Positions 26,382 through 36,624 are shown, counted from the stretch's first letter. The stretch: DNA of 64,000 nucleotides from Torymus aiolomorphi (GCA_036365515.1 CM070874.1:43151083-43215082); one strand, 5' to 3'. Made by a program: numbers and translations. Notes: generated by a model not told the origin, from the letters alone.

Positions 26382-27063
26382 TTCAAGGAGTTCGCGAGTG
26401 AAAAGGACTAAACGAAGTGAAGTGTATAGTGTTCTGTCCAGGGTTTTTGAGCCGTGGTTTCCCCTGGACCACGGGCGAATGCCAGAACATCCGATTTGAG
26501 GAATTGGGTCCACGGCAAGAATCAAAGTGAAATCTCCATTCAAATCGAAGGACTTCATAAACGACGACGTCGAAGCACCATCCAACTGAAGAGAGATCAC
26601 TCCTGATTCAGGATACGAGAGTGAAAACGACGCAGCTCCAAGGCCAATAAATACCCAGGCAACGACTTCGTAGTAGAAGAAGCCCATATCAGCTCCGTTT
26701 TCGGTGTCATCCACGATCAGGACATTGCCTCTCCACACCAGCAACTTGCAAGCATTGCCAGCATTAACCACGATTGATCAGAATTAATCGCGAAGTGATC
26801 AGAAGTGGTTAAAGGACACTAGCTTATTACGAGCCACCAGTACTTAGTCACAAACGCCAGTTTCAAATCATCAGCCCGGGCCAAAAATCACCAGCACCTG
26901 CCGCAAGTCGCCAGTATTTATAACGAGTCCCGAGCACCTGCTACGAACGTGCCCCAGCATTCGTCAGGTTGATCAGCCCCACCTGAGTCATCGAGATCAT
27001 CTGTGAGGCAGTGAGTAATTGAGCTAAGTAATCCGAGCGAGCGAGTGAGCGATTAGTGTAAAA
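26382..27063 (+). other. Gypsy leader (5' untranslated) region
   Basis: About 680 bp between primer site and gag ATG. It has no convincing sense frame. It contains several short CACCAGCA/ACCAGTA-like repeats at 26,838-26,980. The long antisense frame over 26,328-26,771 crosses the LTR end and the primer site and is taken as chance. Confidence 0.7.
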
Positions 27064-28061
27064 ATGTCGGGAAATAATCAAAAATCATTGAGAGAATTAT
27101 CGAGTAATGAGGAGTTGAATTTATCAGCCGCGCTAGGTTCCTTGACATTATCAGATTACAGTGGGATTAATTTTCGGATGGATGTAACTACTATTTTTGA
27201 CTTAACATCAATCTCTAATAGGTGTAATGATATAAATAGAAATTCAAAAAATAGAATGGTAATCCGGGAATCACGAGTTATTTATAAAAAGGCTACTGAA
27301 GTTGCGCGAATCATTCCTAAGTTCAATGGTAGAAATATATCCGTAAATAAATTTACAAGAATATGTAGAGAAGCGGAAAAATTCATCAATCCAAATGATA
27401 AAACATTCTTTTTAAAGCCAAAAATCACTTACAATTAAATATTTTTAAAGATTTAGACCAATTGTTATCCGAGTTGGAACATTTTACACAAGTACGACCC
27501 AATATTGCGCGAGCCATGCAATGCCCTCAGGAAAATGTGTCGGAATATGGTTTAAAGATTATGAAAAGATTTAACCCCGTAGTACCCTATGAGACGATTG
27601 AGGGGATCAGTAATACCGATGTCAAGTGTTTTAACTTCGTAGAGAAGGACTTACCTACTCTTGAGTTTCCAATTAATACCGCGATGAATTGCGAGCGTCG
27701 AAAAGAATTAAATGGAAATATGTCAGGCGGATATCGGAGAAAATTTTATTTACATATTAACAATCCCGGAAATGAGGATACTTCCACGAATAAGGAATTT
27801 AAGTGCTATCAATGCGGTAATCCAGGTCATGGTTTTCGACGTTGTCCCATATATATAAGAAAACGCAAATCAAAATTCTGTAATTATTGCAGAATCCCCG
27901 GGCATAATTTTAATGAATGTAGGAAATGGGTAAATCAGTATCAAAGTTCGTATTCTTATCATAACCCAACAGCGGTTCGTCATCCGGGCGCAATGGTAAA
28001 CCCTCAGATCCCTCCAGCTCTAATGTCATTATTATTACCGCCACTATTTTCCAAGATGTAA
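27064..28061 (+). pseudogene. gag: Gypsy gag, frameshifted, with two zinc knuckles
   Basis: Gag forms the particle and binds the genomic RNA in the cytoplasm. The frame opens at ATG 27,064 and is open to 27,438. Coding then continues in a second frame (open to 28,061) after a one-base shift near 27,420. The C-terminal part has two CCHC nucleocapsid knuckles of form C-X2-C-X4-H-X4-C, at 27,802-27,843 and 27,880-27,921, preceded by basic residues. The capsid part is shorter than a usual gypsy gag, so some internal sequence may be lost too. Just after the second knuckle the sequence jumps into RNase H, marking the large pol deletion. Confidence 0.85.
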
Positions 28062-28370
28062 AAATCCCCTATTGTTGCATTCTCGAATGAGGATTTAGTT
28101 AAAGGTACATCGCGGTTTCTCTTAGATATGAGTTTTGAATTAAAAAAAACATCAAGCGTAGTCCACCAAGCCGGGAAAATTAATATGAACGCGGATGCAC
28201 TTTCAGGGAATCCCGTATCCATACAACCTACTCCTGTTCCACCAGTTCTCGACCCAGAAGGATTGTTCCCCGAGACAAATATCGAAAAATGTTCCTTCTT
28301 ACAAGTCATGCAAAGTCTCTGGAACGAATTCCTGAAGGGGACGAGGATCCCAAATCAACTCACACCGTGA
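28062..28370 (+). pseudogene. pol: Gypsy pol remnant: C-terminal RNase H tail
   Basis: Starting in the frame read from about 28,065, this encodes the end of a gypsy RNase H domain. The diagnostic segment is HQAGKINMNADALSGNP (28,165-28,215), equivalent to the conserved NxxADALSR end of the domain. The preceding ~35 residues fit the region before that motif. No protease DTG or RT YLDD motif occurs anywhere in the element, so roughly 2 kb or more of pol is missing at about 28,060. The frame ends at TGA 28,368. Confidence 0.8.
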
Positions 28371-28468
28371 CACGAATGAACAACGGACGGACAAACAATT
28401 ACAGACCATTGACATGATAACACTCTAACAATCCTGATCAAAGGATTAACATCACCAACACACCGGTC

Positions 28469-30043
28469 ATGGGTAGCATGATCGCCCCTGAGCACAGGGA
28501 TATTAGCTTAAATGAACCGGTTGTAGAGGCCGCACTTGAAGCCGTTGAAGAAGGGAAGATAGGTCTAGCCCGGCATGGGAAGCATGGTCCGAAGCCCTTA
28601 ATTGCAGGGAAGGTTAGCAAAATGGACAGGCTCAGGTTAAATGAGCGCGGACCAGAGGCCAACGGGAAAATTCCCATCAAGAAACCTCGACAGGCGGGGA
28701 ACAATGAACCAGGTGCGGAGGATGCAACCGAAGCTCTCATGATTTCTGGGAAGTATAGGGCCGGGGACCAACAGGAAAATTCCTATCAAGAAATCCCGTC
28801 AGGCATTTTTGGGTGGTTAGCTAAGAATCCGGTTGTTGGTTACACAACCGAAGCTCCTGGGGGTCATGAGAAGGATAGGGCCGGGGACCAACAGGAAAAT
28901 TCCTATCAAGAAATCCCGTCAGGCAAAAGTAGGGATGAAACAGTACACGTACACCACACCACCAATCTACAGCACACTAACATAAACACTAACCATACAC
29001 ACACTATTGACAATCATGACAGACAGTTCCCGTACCTCAGAAAGCGAAGAAAAAGACTAGGGAGCTCAGATAAAGAGGCAGAGATATCCAAGACCTCAGA
29101 AAACCCCAAGACTCTAGATAGTGAGGCAGTAATACCCAAGACCTCAGATAACCAGACAAATAGCGAGGCAGAGATACCCAAGACCTCAGAAAACCCCAAG
29201 ACCCTAGATAGTGAGGCAGTAATACCCAAGACCTCAGATAACCAGACAAGTAGCGAGGCAGAGATACCCAAGACCTCGGAAAACCCCAAGACCCTAGATA
29301 GTGTGGCAGTAATACCCAAGACCTTAGATAACGATACAAATAGTGAGGCAGAGTTACCCAACACCTCGATAGATCAAACAGAGAGTCCCGACACCTCAGA
29401 TAACGAGGAGATTCGTCCTATGATACTTAAGGTTAATACATGTGTTATACGATCTCGCGTGAATAATATTGAACAAATTTTAATGATAACATCCGTTGAA
29501 TACTCCGGGGATCAACTTTTAATGAGAAAAGATAATATCGCGCATTTCATGTCAGTAGATTGCGAAATAAGTACCCCCATTTGTCAGCAATTAGCCGATT
29601 TAGAAATGATAGATATAGAACAATTGAAAACCGAGCCCATTGGTATAGGCGCGATAGTACAAACTAAATTATCAACCGGTAAAATAATATACTCATTATT
29701 TGTCAAAGAGAAGTCAGATGAAACAGCAAGCGCGACTATAATAGTTCAGTGTCTAGACTCCCTCCGGACTGCGATGATTGAGGAAGGAATAAATTCTGTT
29801 AGCATCTCAAAAATCGGAGACGGCTTGGAAAATAATCACTGGTTACCTATAGAGATAACGTTGCGAGCGCGTTGGAAAACCGGGTTACCAAAATTAACTA
29901 TATATACAGGCGAAGTAATTATTCCACCTCCGAACGATAGGTTAGGAATTATCAATGAAGCTCATGATTCAGCAATTGGGGCCACAAAGGCATCGCGAAA
30001 ACCTATCATCGCGTACGCGAACGATACTTTTGGCCCGGAATAA
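28469..30043 (+). CDS. Gypsy pol insert: repeat-rich linker plus macro-like domain
   Basis: 524 codons from ATG 28,469. Residues 1-200 are hydrophilic and contain a 14-residue motif twice (GDQQENSYQEIPSG, DNA at 28,763 and 28,883). A basic stretch RKRRKR lies at 29,039-29,056. Residues 203-298 hold three 30-residue repeats of IPKTSENPKTLDS type. Residues ~339-482 (29,483-29,914) resemble a macro domain of the TARG1/OARD1 class: GDQLLMRKDNIAHFMSVDC matches the first strand and following loop, GKIIYSLFVKEK the central strand, a 10-15 residue helix around QCLDSLRTAM follows, then SKIGDGLENNHW, then LTIY. The catalytic Lys position is kept (VKEK). The usual Gly-rich loop after DC is altered, and the Asp of the GLD motif is Glu. 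Residues 489-504 begin the integrase zinc-binding domain before a frameshift at ~29,980. Confidence 0.8.
   Translation: MGSMIAPEHRDISLNEPVVEAALEAVEEGKIGLARHGKHGPKPLIAGKVSKMDRLRLNERGPEANGKIPIKKPRQAGNNEPGAEDATEALMISGKYRAGDQQENSYQEIPSGIFGWLAKNPVVGYTTEAPGGHEKDRAGDQQENSYQEIPSGKSRDETVHVHHTTNLQHTNINTNHTHTIDNHDRQFPYLRKRRKRLGSSDKEAEISKTSENPKTLDSEAVIPKTSDNQTNSEAEIPKTSENPKTLDSEAVIPKTSDNQTSSEAEIPKTSENPKTLDSVAVIPKTLDNDTNSEAELPNTSIDQTESPDTSDNEEIRPMILKVNTCVIRSRVNNIEQILMITSVEYSGDQLLMRKDNIAHFMSVDCEISTPICQQLADLEMIDIEQLKTEPIGIGAIVQTKLSTGKIIYSLFVKEKSDETASATIIVQCLDSLRTAMIEEGINSVSISKIGDGLENNHWLPIEITLRARWKTGLPKLTIYTGEVIIPPPNDRLGIINEAHDSAIGATKASRKPIIAYANDTFGPE
29075..29364 (+). repeat. 90-bp coding minisatellite (30-residue repeats)
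   Basis: GAGGCAGAG begins units at 29,075, 29,165, 29,255 and 29,345 (the last partial), an exact 90-bp period. Being a multiple of three, it keeps the frame. The unit itself is a doubled ~45-bp motif (IPKTSEN.. and IPKTSDN..). The encoded Ser/Thr/Pro/Glu-rich spacer lies before the macro-like domain. Confidence 0.95.
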
Positions 30044-30972
30044 AAGAGGATATTTCCGAATACGTGCGGACATGTGAGGAGTGTCAAAAGCGCAAGTTGG
30101 TTAGAGTAAAAACAAAGCAACCTATGAGAATCACCACTACTCCCAGTAAAGCGTTCGAGGTCTTAAAAATGGATATCGTAGGGCCCTTGCCCGTAACTAT
30201 AGCCGGGAATAAATATATATTAACCCTCCAGTGCAACCTAACTAAGTATTCTGACGCCCTTCCTATTTCCGATATGACCGCCGAGATGGTTGCTACTTCA
30301 TTAGTGCATGATTTTATTACTAGATTCGGCTGTCCCGAAGCGATTAAAACCGATCAAGGTAGCAATTTTCAGAGCAGTTTAATGCAAAGGGTAGCTAAGA
30401 TATTCAAAATTAGGCAGTTGCGATCTACCTCTTTCCACCCCCAAACCATGAATTCTTTAGAAAGAAGTCATCACTCCCTTGTCGAATATCTTAAAATATA
30501 CACTGACAAAACCGATTGGGATATGTGGATTAAAATGGCTATGTTTTCTTATAACACGTCGGTTCATTCAGCGCACGGTTTCACTCCCCATGAATTAATT
30601 TTCGGACAAAAAGCGCGGTTGCCTTCGGAGTTCGAAACGAAAAATGTCGAGAAAACCTACGAAATGTACCTAGACGAGTTAATATTTAAACTTAATGATA
30701 CACAAAGAATGGCGAATGCACGATTGTTGGAGGCAAAGGAACGATCTAAGCGATATTATGACCAGAAACTAAACGCGAAAAATTTTAAGGTCGGAGAAGA
30801 CGTATATTTGTTAAAAGAACCGCAAGTAGGAAAACTCGACGAGCAATACGCGGGCCATTATAAACTACTCGAATTCATAGGTGATAGAAACGCGAAAATA
30901 GATCTGGGAAATAATAAAACTAAAATAGTCCACTTGGAAAAGTTAAAACATGCGTGCCTGCGTCCTGACTAA
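29980..30972 (+). pseudogene. pol: Gypsy integrase (C-terminal pol)
   Basis: Integrase inserts the reverse-transcribed DNA into the genome. The zinc-binding HHCC domain starts in the previous frame (His at residue 499 of that frame) and continues here after a one-base shift at about 29,980, with the second His at 29,983 and the TCEEC cysteines at 30,070-30,084. The catalytic core has MDIVGP (first Asp), TDQGSNF (second Asp) and NSLERSH (Glu), with 35 residues between second Asp and Glu. The C-terminal part has the GPY/F-like segment around GKLDEQYAGHYKLLEF. The frame ends at TAA 30,970. No chromodomain follows. Apart from the shift the domain looks intact. Confidence 0.92.
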
Positions 30973-31139
30973 ATGTATCCTCTTATTGTATGCGTGCGAT
31001 TATGTATCTTGATTGTAATTAATAAATAATAAAATATAAGGGTTATAGGAGAGATGGCCAGGGCTCGCCATAAAGTTAAAATAAGGAATGTTTTGAAATA
31101 GTCTCACATTTTTGCCCTGGAGATGGGAAACCGGAAGTA

Positions 31140-31162
31140 CTCCTGATACCTCGTATCAGGAT
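31140..31162 (+). other. Hairpin in gypsy 3' UTR
   Basis: TCCTGATAC, three-base loop CTC, GTATCAGGA: a perfect 9-bp stem in a locally G/C-rich segment of the A/T-rich 3' UTR. A similar motif without the full stem occurs in the leader. A role in RNA packaging or stability is only a guess. Confidence 0.55.
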
Positions 31163-31218
31163 GGGTCCCGGCGAGCCATAGGAAGCATCTCACGGAAGGG
31201 AACGATGGCAGGGGCTCC

Positions 31219-31680
31219 CTTCACCCTTAAATAATTAAATTATTTAAAAAGAAATAAAAGCCGCGTTTCATAACACAGTTCACCTTCAAAAAATTGAATT
31301 ATTTAAAAAGGAAAAAACGCGTTTCATAATAAAATTCACCCTTAAAAATTAAAATTGTTTATCAGAAATTTCGCCCCTAAAGATAGCAAATTATAAACCC
31401 TTCAACTTGAAAAATTTTAATTATAAAAAAAAAATACCTTCACCCTTAAAAATTAAAATTATTAAAAGCTCCACCCTTAAAAAACTAAAATTATCCATTG
31501 AAAATTCATCCTTAAAAATTAAAATTATTTATTGAAAATTCACCCTTAAAATAAAAAATTATCCATTGAAAATTCATCCATAAAAATTAAAATTATTTAT
31601 CGAAAATTCACCCTTAAAAATTAAAATTATTAACTGAAAATTCACCTTTAAAACTCTAAATCATTAATAATTATTCATCC
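31219..31680. repeat. A/T-rich ~33-bp minisatellite in gypsy 3' UTR
   Basis: Degenerate tandem units of GAAAATTCACCCTTAAAAAT type, at 31,219, 31,278, 31,335, 31,439, 31,471, 31,506, 31,540, 31,573, 31,607 and 31,641. The later units have a 33-34 bp period. Confidence 0.85.
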
Positions 31681-32088
31681 CGAGAAAGTACACTTCCTGA
31701 TGTTTGCATATTTACATTAAATAGGTAAACTTCCACCAAAAAACGATTATACGTTCAAACTAAACAATCCTGTCCATCCTAATTATTAATTTCCACCAAG
31801 AAGCTGATTCGATTTATTTTTCAAGTAATTGTACCTTTTTGTATGCATTAATTTATTTATCAGTGTCACCGATTCTAAAAAGAATAATCGTGGAGAATTT
31901 TTTATCCAAATCCTGGCGTTAATTACCGAAGTATTATGAGTCAAGTCAGTAAAACAAACAATTAAAATTTCACCCTTATTCAAAATCATTTATTCACTGA
32001 ACCTTCGCGTACGCAAGCGAACTCCTCAACCGCGCAAAAATTTAAAATCGAAAATTACAAAAAAGCCCGAACCATGGGTTCGTGTTTT

Positions 32089-32103
32089 AAAAGAAGGGGG
32101 GGA
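32089..32103 (+). promoter_or_regulatory. Gypsy polypurine tract
   Basis: A 15-base purine run (AAAAGAAGGGGGGGA) ends one base before the 3' LTR. It is the expected primer site for plus-strand DNA synthesis. Confidence 0.9.
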
Positions 32104-32104
32104 C

Positions 32105-33568
32105 TGTTATGAACTGCGTTTGCGTAGACGAGTCGTGCAACATATAAAGGCAGTTCTGCAATGGAACCTTGAATATTAATTTCTGATAAAAGTTAAATAA
32201 AATAATAAATTAAATAATAATAATTGAATGCGTTCCCATAAATTCCAATAGTAGAATCTATATATTGATTAGTTAATTAACTAAGTTATAAATAACTCGA
32301 ATAAGAATTGATGATAAACGAGCGATAATGAATTTATTAACTAATTACCTTTAACAAATAGTAATTGCGCCCGTATAATTAAACTATCAATGGCAAGGTC
32401 AACGCGCTAACGAACAAATTGATTAGCAATAAAACTAAATAAACGGTAGTAATCTGCGATTAAATTAATAACTATTTGGACAATAAATAATAATTACGTC
32501 ACAATAATTAGCGACTTGATAAATAACGGCAAGCGTAATAATAATTAATTAGAGAAGCTCGCTCGGGTAAGAAAAGCTCTGTTACAGGAGTCATCTCAAG
32601 GGCGATCGATAAAATGAAAACGGGAGCCATCCCAAGGACGAGCGACAGATGACAACACAAGTGATCCCTAGCGCAAGCGACCCCAAGGACGAAAAACATA
32701 AACAGCAGCGTAGCCTGTAGCCAAGGTTGAAGGGTCAAACAGCCTACTATCCCACAGCATCGAGAAGACGTAAATAGCAGCGTAGGTGCTATTCAAGGAC
32801 GGAAGATCAAACAACACATGATCTCGCAGCGTAGCCTGCCTTCAAGAGCGAAAGGTCGAGAAAACGATTAGCGAGGAGGACAACTGACGATCGACAACAA
32901 GGGTCACCTCAAGGGCAAGTCAACGGACAACCACTATTGCGCAATGGAGCCCAACAGCCTAACGTTCCGAGCCATCGTCAACAACCAATCATGGACTAGC
33001 GGCGCCCCACGCCACCGAAGGAGGAGGTCCATCACCCGCTGATCATCACTCTCGACCCTGCTTTCTGATCTGGGCCCCCTCCATCGCCGCTCTTCCTACC
33101 TAGGAGTGGGGAAGGCCTCTGAGGCAACCTGGCACCCTACAGCCTCTACACTATTCTGCCTCCCACTACCAACCTGAAGCTCCACCTACGACCCAGAATA
33201 TAAATTGGGCCTCACCGCCGGCCTCGGGCAGTCGCTACCAAGCACATGATAAGCTTCGTAGTTTGTTTAATTGCACTAGTGCACGCGCCCTGATCACGTC
33301 ACTGTGTCAGTTGCAATTACGCCGTTTGAATTGTATAGAGTCACGCTTTTAAGTCAATTTGTTTGTTAAAAGTAACAAGTTCTCGACTGATTCAATAAAC
33401 ATCAAGTTAAAGTTAATTCTCTCGAGTTCGAGTTTTATTTCAAATTTCCCGCGACTCCTTGCGCTTCAGCGCTTAATTGAACAAACGAATTCCACGTTCC
33501 GATTGGTCAACTTGGCGACCATTGCAGAAGCATCTTTCTGCTAAAAGACCCCGACTCGGGTCGTCACA
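32105..33568 (+). repeat. Gypsy 3' LTR, 1,464 bp
   Basis: Starts TGTTATGAACTGCG and ends ..GTCGTCACA. It is colinear with the 5' LTR, with a 4-bp insertion (extra TGCC near 32,838) and scattered substitutions. It is followed by the GTAG target duplication. Confidence 0.95.
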
Positions 33569-33607
33569 GTAGCATATCGACGCACTGATTGACGACAGAA
33601 CAGATAC

Positions 33608-33627
33608 AGAGAGAGAGAGAGAGAGAG
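33608..33627. repeat. (GA)n microsatellite
   Basis: Ten GA dinucleotides in the unique sequence just 3' of the gypsy element. Confidence 0.9.
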
Positions 33628-34547
33628 CCAGCGTCAGCGCCAGAGTATATATAGGTTAGAAATAGTAGTTATTCAAAGATCTAAGAAAGCCAACTAAACT
33701 AATAAGAATGTATACCTACGTGCATCAAAGGGGCAAATAACTTTTATTAGATAAGTATTGAACAGCTAAATGTTAAATGGCTACAATCATTTTTTTAAAA
33801 TTGATACTTTGTGTGAATGTTTTTATATTTACAGATTATACAAGATTGTTTTACAGTCATTGAAATTCGATTTTGAATTGACTTGGATGGTTGTACAATG
33901 TAGACAAATGCTGAAAGCCTTATTCATTCTATTTTGAATATATAATATAGCCAATAATGTCGAGGTGTTCTAATTGTGTACTGTCTGAAAAATCTAATTT
34001 TGAATTAGCAAAAATGAACGAGTGTCTTCATGACCCTGCTGGTTATTTTATTATTTATTAATGGACAAGAAAAAGTTATTTTAAAACAAGAACAGACGCT
34101 TAGGAATAGGATTATATTAAAGAAGATAGTAAGAATATAGCACTACTCAAGAAATAAAAACCTAACCAATATTAGCCTATGGAAGAGCAGGCAAATACTA
34201 TTTATGACAATATTTTTCAAGAAATGTATCCTCAACATGAAAATTTTTCATGAGATAGAATTTTAGAAGAATATTCAAAATTTATCTTCATATTTGACAG
34301 GACGAATAGAGGACTTGGATGTCAATGAAGAAAATGACAGTTTCATTGCTTTCAATGAATAACACATAAAACAAACAACCAAGATGTTTATTTAGACAGT
34401 ATTGGATTCAAAGTACGAAAAAAGTATTATGTATTGAAGTAAGTTTTTCAAAATAGGAAAAGAAAATTGTGATTTTCATAGTTCGTCTATCTAGTTGAAA
34501 ATTATATTGATACTAAAAATGTTGTGATTATTAAAAAATGACATCTA
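33628..34547. other. A/T-rich spacer, no gene found
   Basis: No long frame, splice-bounded coding segment or repeat that I recognise. Short frames around 34,010 and 34,300 (rich in Glu and Asn) are too broken to name. Confidence 0.5.
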
Positions 34548-35672
34548 ATCAGTGCTTTGTGTAATAAATAAAATAAAATACCGGTATGATGTGCTGCATG
34601 AAGTGCATATATAATCAAATGTTATTGATAACAAATAACATAGTGATTAAAAAATGGCATCTAATCAGTATTTTGTGTAATATAAAAAAAATAAAATACT
34701 GGTAAAATGTGTTGCATGAAGTCCCGGTCAAAAATATCCAGTTGGGAAATCCAACTGGATTTTCCAAGAGGGAAATCCAGCTGGGGAAGAGTGGATTCCA
34801 GCTGGATTTTGGTGGATTTCCAGTCGGATTCCCAGTTGATGATATCAAATATTCCCACCCATTTTTAACTGGATTAAATGGAAATCCACTTATAATAAAT
34901 GGGAATTCCTGGGCGAAGGCGGAAATCCATATAAAAATCCAGTTAAATGTTGGTGGGAATCCACCTAACTTTCGCATTTCTATTAAATGGGAATCCACTC
35001 AAAATTCTACTTAATAATAAATGGGAATCCCAGCGTGACGGCGGAAATCCATGTAAAAATCCAGTTTAATATAGATGGGAATCCATCTAACTTTCGCTTT
35101 TCTATTCAATGGAAATCCAGTTAATAATGCATAGGAATCCTGTTATATCTAGGTGGGAATCCACTTAAATATCCAGTTAAAAATGGGTGGGAATATTTGG
35201 TATCATCAACTGGGAATCCGACGGGAAATCCACCAAAATCCAGCTGGAATCCACTCTTCCCCAGCTGGATTTCCCTCTTGGAAAATCCAGTTGGATTTCC
35301 CAACTGGATATTTTTGACCGGGGTGTTATATCAAATTTTAAAACTTCTACTTAAAATCAGTTTGAAATGTTTTGAAAATAGAACAAGTGTGTACTAATAA
35401 ATAATTATATGTGATGAGGTTCATAAACTTCATAATAAGCTTTTGCATAGAAGAAAATATTGCTGAGTGACACGTGAGGTTATAAATACGTACAATATAA
35501 TTTTCAGTGTTTTGTCTAATAATAAATAAAATATACTATTGGTATGACGTGTTACATGAAGTGTTTATAATCAAATATTAAAATTTCTCTTAAAAATCAG
35601 TTTCAAATGTTTTGAAAATAGCTCAAGTGTGTATTAATAAATAATTCGGCATTACTATTTGTACGTCAGATG
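34548..35672. repeat. Dispersed ~240-bp repeat copies, interrupted by a foldback element
   Basis: Host-repeat text recurs here and at 56.2-56.6 kb. Landmarks are CAGTGTTTTGTGTAATAATA, TATGACGTGTTACATGAAGT, AAATCAGTTTCAAATGTTTT and GAGTGACACGTGAGGTTATA. The first landmark is present near 34,550, 34,668 and 35,505. AAATGTTTTGAAAATAG lies at about 35,362 and 35,606, a ~243-bp tandem period. The unit is split at 34,722 by the 600-bp foldback element. The right border is the motif TATTTGTACGTCAGAT at 35,657-35,672. Confidence 0.75.
34723..35322. mobile_element. 600-bp foldback/MITE with 150-bp terminal inverted repeats
   Basis: Starts CCCGGTCAAAAATATCC and ends with its reverse complement. The arms 34,723-34,872 and 35,173-35,322 pair almost perfectly. 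The interior is made of ~121-bp repeats (GGCGGAAATCCAT at 34,919 and 35,040) built from GGGAATCC/GGAAATCCA motifs. It interrupts the ~240-bp repeat, and comparison with uninterrupted copies gives a 2-bp GT target duplication (34,721-34,722 and 35,323-35,324). No transposase frame is present. Frames inside it are shadows of the repeats. Confidence 0.85.
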
Positions 35673-36044
35673 GGCAGGCTCTAGGGATTTTTCTTTTATA
35701 TAATAATTTTAGTACTGGCAGCTAACTTCAGATCTTGCGAGAGTGGCAACGACGCAATGCGTATGCGTTTTGTACTACTAGCACCTAATTGCGTTACAAA
35801 ACTCATCTGTCGCGAGTGTCGCGACCTCGCGACCGCGCCATGAGTTCCGAAAACCATAACCATGTGTTCCGAAAACGCCAACGTAGCTTACGTAGCCGGT
35901 AGCCCTCTAAAATCCTTCTTATGTTTCTTGCGCGCGCACGACGAGACTTGCGCATATACGCTTGATAAACTCCTCGCTGCGAATTCTGAAGTTTTTCTTT
36001 AAAGTGTTATTTATTGATTGCGTGAGTACAATTAAACATATAAA
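35673..36044 (+). promoter_or_regulatory. 5' flank of the MULE-type gene
   Basis: About 370 bp, noticeably CpG-richer than its surroundings (for example CGCGAGTGTCGCGACCTCGC at 35,811). It contains no gene and no clear TATA box at a sensible distance. It is the likely promoter region of the gene starting at 36,045; this is inferred from position and base composition only. Confidence 0.35.
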
Positions 36045-36394
36045 ATGTCTTCTGATGAGGACCGTGAGTTCTCATTGGAAAGTCGGCAAGATTTTGAAGC
36101 GAAACGGCAAAAGCAAAAAGAGAATGATGAAAAAGGCCGCAAGGGTGAATTCCAGAAGCATGTTTTATTAAATAAACGGCGCTTTTATAGTGATTGTGAA
36201 GTGGATGATTTTATGAAAGATTATTGCGCTTTCAGCAAAGAAAATTATTATAAACGTGATCGGCAGTCGAAAAAGTGTCTGTTGACGAAACAAAGGAAAG
36301 TTGCGAACTGTAAATTATCGTTTCGCTTTATGAAATTTTTGTGCTTTCACGGTCCTACTCGAACATCGCAAAGTACAGGTGAAAGAAAAGCATT
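36045..36394 (+). CDS. Exon 1 of the MULE-type gene
   Basis: ATG at 36,045 opens a charged, Lys/Glu-rich segment (MSSDEDREFSLESRQDFEAK...) followed by a Cys/Lys-rich part. The exon ends in phase 2 at a strong donor, GCATT|GTAAGT. Reading past the donor meets TAA at once, as expected for intron entry. Confidence 0.75.
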
Positions 36395-36624
36395 GTAAGT
36401 ATAATTGATTTCGTACTCAACTAAAATAGACCGTGTCTAAATACATTGTTCGATATATGAGCGATAAAATTTTTCTTACTTCGTACGACGTTTTCACCTT
36501 CGCTTCGCTCGGTCATAAACATCAATACACAGTTAACATCACATTCTCGCGCTTGTATCCAAAATATTTCACTTGAATATTCTGGACTCTTGTGACTTAA
36601 TATGTAATTATAATTTTATTACAG
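36395..36624 (+). other. Intron 1 of the MULE-type gene
   Basis: GTAAGT..TTACAG, about 230 bp, A/T-rich, with no frame continuing through it. The borders are supported by frame continuity of exons 1 and 2. Confidence 0.7.

Larger units (their letters stand above)
30973..32088 (+). other. Gypsy 3' untranslated region, no envelope gene
   Basis: About 1.1 kb between integrase stop and polypurine tract. No long sense frame, signal peptide or transmembrane segment is seen, so there is no support for an env gene. It contains a 9-bp stem hairpin and a ~33-bp minisatellite (listed separately). The rest is A/T-rich. Confidence 0.75.
24896..33568 (+). mobile_element. Ty3/gypsy LTR retrotransposon, internally deleted, 8.67 kb
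   Basis: Two long, nearly identical LTRs (24,896-26,355 and 32,105-33,568), both TG..CA, flanked by GTAG at 24,892-24,895 and 33,569-33,572 (AGTAG if the terminal A is shared). It has a primer binding site, a polypurine tract, a gag with two zinc knuckles, an RNase H tail and an integrase of gypsy type downstream of RNase H. Protease, reverse transcriptase and most of RNase H are missing. An extra ~1.57-kb frame encoding a linker and a macro-like domain lies before the integrase. No envelope gene is visible. The matching target duplication shows the present structure is one insertion, so the deletion may predate integration or have occurred within the copy. Confidence 0.95.

Noticed and set aside
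26328..26771. 147-codon antisense frame across the LTR end and primer site
   Set aside because: Overlaps essential noncoding signals of the retrotransposon; no recognisable domain.
29014..29364. Antisense frames over the 90-bp coding repeats
   Set aside because: Low-complexity products of the repeat period; the sense strand explains the sequence.
30973..32088. Possible envelope gene in the gypsy element
   Set aside because: No frame with signal peptide, glycosylation sites or transmembrane segment; the region is A/T-rich minisatellite.
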